Below are positions 63,064 to 64,000 of a DNA stretch of 64,000 nucleotides, piece after piece. Location of the stretch: assembly GCA_002435785.1 (NCBI GenBank), contig DIUC01000056.1:1-64000 (forward strand), read 5' to 3'. Every line of letters begins with the position of its first letter. Positions within the stretch are counted from its first letter, which is position 1. This DNA comes from Saprospiraceae bacterium UBA6168 (GTDB lineage Bacteria > Bacteroidota > Bacteroidia > Chitinophagales > Saprospiraceae). The notes under the pieces are model-generated. The model saw only the letters and a program-made list of their open reading frames with translations, ran no database searches and was not told the DNA's origin. A program made the translations under genes and the position numbers.

Positions 63064-64000
<937 letters not shown>

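Overview
The window looks like a chromosomal segment of a Bacteroidota bacterium, most likely in or near the Saprospiria. Reasons: two proteins with C-terminal type IX secretion (T9SS) sorting domains (9-455, 7529-9397); a PorE-like TPR/propeller/OmpA lipoprotein (22740-24710); SprB-type repeats (46522-50094); a fused SecDF (34605-37682); promoters of the TTG/TAnnTTTG type; and almost no Shine-Dalgarno sequences. The Saprospiria placement is inference. I see no rRNA, CRISPR array, prophage or complete insertion sequence.

Layout. 1-7.1 kb: a short T9SS-tail remnant, a 21-bp palindromic tandem array, a penicillin-acylase lipoprotein, a DUF6089-like barrel, a DUF2188 protein and a TIR-like protein. 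7.3-13.7 kb: tRNA-Leu(GAG), a secreted BNR-repeat protein, Nif3 with a coiled-coil/zinc-ribbon partner, a two-component pair and an orphan PaaD. 13.7-24.7 kb: a conserved unknown, RNase H, a stand-alone EAD-TIR conflict protein, NhaA, a large SWIM-SNF2 ATPase and the PorE-like protein. 25-34 kb: a TPR protein, a 1.1 kb gene-free stretch with several predicted RNA structures, a PyrR-like transferase, DoxX, an alpha-L-rhamnosidase, a PlsC acyltransferase, a 2-hydroxyacid dehydrogenase and a BON-LysM protein. 34.6-44.9 kb is housekeeping: secDF, infC-rpmI-rplT, clpC, a STAS-rnz operon and a Crp/Fnr regulator. 45-64 kb: a double aspartyl protease, a propeller-SprB-OmpA protein, a GNAT acetyltransferase, a DUF3352-like/propeller protein, panB, an amidohydrolase, mltG, a 49-residue protein, a zinc ribbon protein, rpsU, a serine hydrolase, an RND pump without adapter and a truncated ABC-F gene.

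The most unusual signal is not one gene but families of short G/T-rich micro-repeats (TTTGAGG, GGGATGAGG, CAGTTGGCAGTT, GGATTGCGGATT). They sit as inverted pairs at gene ends, supply stop codons and C-terminal tails to unrelated proteins (the same RDEG-stop end on a response regulator and on an acetyltransferase), and also appear in frame inside proteins, for example in the RNase H linker. The best candidate conflict gene is the EAD-TIR protein at 15948-16781, which has no partner nearby. The best candidate for undescribed RNA is 27.3-27.92 kb.
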